Shown: piece by piece, positions 62,829 through 64,000 of the stretch
How the letters are laid out: each line of letters starts with the position of its first letter
How positions within the stretch are numbered: the first letter of the stretch is position 1
Assembly: GCA_028564675.1 (NCBI GenBank)
Contig: JAOVVO010000021.1
Coordinates: 124,001-188,000 of the forward strand
From: Onchocerca lupi
Lineage: Eukaryota > Nematoda > Chromadorea > Rhabditida > Onchocercidae
Reading direction: 5' to 3'
Length of the DNA: 64,000 nt
Position numbers and translations under genes: made by a program
The notes under the pieces: model-generated
Databases searched by the model: none
Told to the model about the DNA's origin: nothing
The model's input: the letters and a program-made list of their open reading frames with translations, nothing else

Positions 62829-64000
62829 ATGATGAAATATCGATTAATACGAGAAAATGTGAATGTAACAAATTTACCAGATGAAATCATTGAACTGATT
62901 TGTTCGTATATTTCACCTGTTCAGGTTTCTTTCCCTTTTTTAAGAGTTATTTATTGTAGAGTTTCACGACGTTTATTACGTTTGAAAAAGTAAGAAACAA
63001 AAAAAAAAAGAAAAAATCTGCTATGATTGATTCGAGATAAAGCGTAAACATAAATATTATGCAAAGTATAGTAATTCTATTCAAAACAAATACCATTTTT
63101 ATCATTTAATACAACATAAAACTTTTAATATTCCTGAAACTATATCATTTATCATCAAATAACATTTAATAACGCTGATAATATTTGTTAATTGAAATAT
63201 TTTATTTCTAATTTGTATAAATGACTTCTTGTTGAATTTGAATTGTTGGAAAAAAGATTTAGCCATCAAAATTGTTAAACTTACTTTTTTGATTGTTTCA
63301 GTTATGTTTGTCAGGATGGAATAGAGTCAGCAAAGATTTCAGCAAAATGTTACAAAAAGTGTATACGAATGTTCATGTACTGAATACAATTGCAGGACAA
63401 GATTGCAAATTCTTTGAACAATTTTGTTTGTTTGAGGCTTATGAAAATAAAGTCAGTTCTTTTCAAGATATCTTTTTTTTTTTTTTTTTTTTAAGTAACT
63501 ATCAAACCAAAAAAAATATTTATGATAATATCATAAAATGTCATATTTTATGTTCATAATAAATAATTGTAATTTGATTTTCCAATCAATATCAATTTTC
63601 CCAGTTGTTTCCCACTATAATTTGTCAAATCAATCTCCAAATTCTATTGTGAAGATAAATTGATTGATAACGAAAATTAATTGATAAAGATATTAATTTC
63701 TCTGTTTTTTCTATTATAATATATTAGTTTAGATTCTGATGCAAAAACTCAGAATCATTATTGAAAATATTTTCCCGCATATCAGGATGTTTACCATATC
63801 TGCGGGATTATTTTGTGCAGGTAGAAATTTTTGGCAAATGCAAATATGTTTATTAATAGTTAATATATTATATTTTTTTAATGACTGCATTTGAAGACAA
63901 GCTTTGTTGCATTTTGAGATTGTTAGTAGTTCGATACTGTCAAGATATGATAAGAGATATGTTTAGAGACTTTAAGCAAGTTTTAGAAATACTGTGTGAA
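62829..64000 (+). CDS. F-box protein, 5' part (runs off the window)
   Basis: Four exons seen: 62829-62924, 63302-63451, 63733-63820, 63897-64000+, all in phase; 146 codons to the window edge. The N-terminus MMKYRLIRENVNVTNLPDEI is followed by IIELICSYISPVQLCLSGW and VSKDFSKMLQKVYTNV. Together these match the F-box pattern (LPxEll..I.sYL....l..l..Vsk.w..l). F-box proteins recruit substrates to SCF ubiquitin ligases through SKP1. The following region (FFEQFCLFEAYENK, then IIENIFPHIRMFTIS) has the hydrophobic spacing of many nematode F-box proteins, but I cannot name the substrate-binding domain because the gene is cut. Exon 4 uses acceptor TTTGAAG at 63896, because this keeps the frame open to the edge; the nearby ACAAG at 63901 does not. 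Confidence 0.75.

Noticed and set aside
63897..64000. Acceptor ACAAG at 63901 for F-box exon 4
   Set aside because: It leads to an early stop; TTTGAAG at 63896 keeps the frame open to the end of the window.

Overview
This is an AT-rich, intron-rich eukaryotic window and almost certainly a nematode. Introns are mostly short to medium with TTTCAG-type acceptors. Several genes have such an acceptor 0-20 bases before the start codon, as expected for spliced-leader trans-splicing. Five genes (ric-19/ICA1, SNIP1, TPPP, RPL13, and probably the small CFAP97-like gene) form a compact block resembling the C. elegans chromosome I cosmid C32E8, as I remember it. The very low GC and long homopolymer runs suit a spirurid or filarial (clade III) worm. 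That placement is an inference; no species-specific marker is visible.

Layout from left to right: an MTSS1/MIM-type I-BAR gene (minus, 1778-6441); a 9 kb intergenic tract with a GC-rich island and several tandem repeats; a very small CFAP97/hemingway-like gene (plus, 15414-16547); ric-19/ICA1 (minus, 17121-23679), whose fourth intron holds a decayed, internally deleted Helitron; SNIP1 (plus, 25509-27847), divergent from ric-19; a 9.2 kb gene-poor tract with minisatellites and a second Helitron-family remnant; TPPP (plus, 37057-38883); rpl-13 (minus, 40199-41152), divergent from TCF25 (plus, 42069-46109) across about 0.9 kb; an unrecognised proline-rich gene (minus, 51992 to at least 49132); RANBP3 (minus, 56810-59585); a CA/TA-rich microsatellite; and the 5' part of an F-box gene (plus, 62829 to the window edge).

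The recognised genes are mostly housekeeping or neuronal: membrane curvature and actin (MTSS1), dense-core vesicle maturation (ric-19), RNA processing (SNIP1), microtubule bundling (TPPP), ribosome and ribosome quality control (rpl-13, TCF25), CRM1-dependent export (RANBP3), ubiquitin ligation (F-box). I see no operon-like tight same-strand clusters. I did not find tRNA, rRNA, spliced-leader RNA or CRISPR sequences.

Exon boundaries were placed by eye from splice signals, frame continuity and remembered family alignments. Recovered coding lengths: RPL13 212 aa, ICA1 483 aa, TPPP 184 aa, SNIP1 308 aa, MTSS1-like 511 aa, TCF25 497 aa, RANBP3 319 aa. The most unusual items are the minimal CFAP97-like gene, the short TCF25 that stops at a conserved RNI motif, the Helitron with its nuclease region deleted inside ric-19, and the orphan proline-rich gene.
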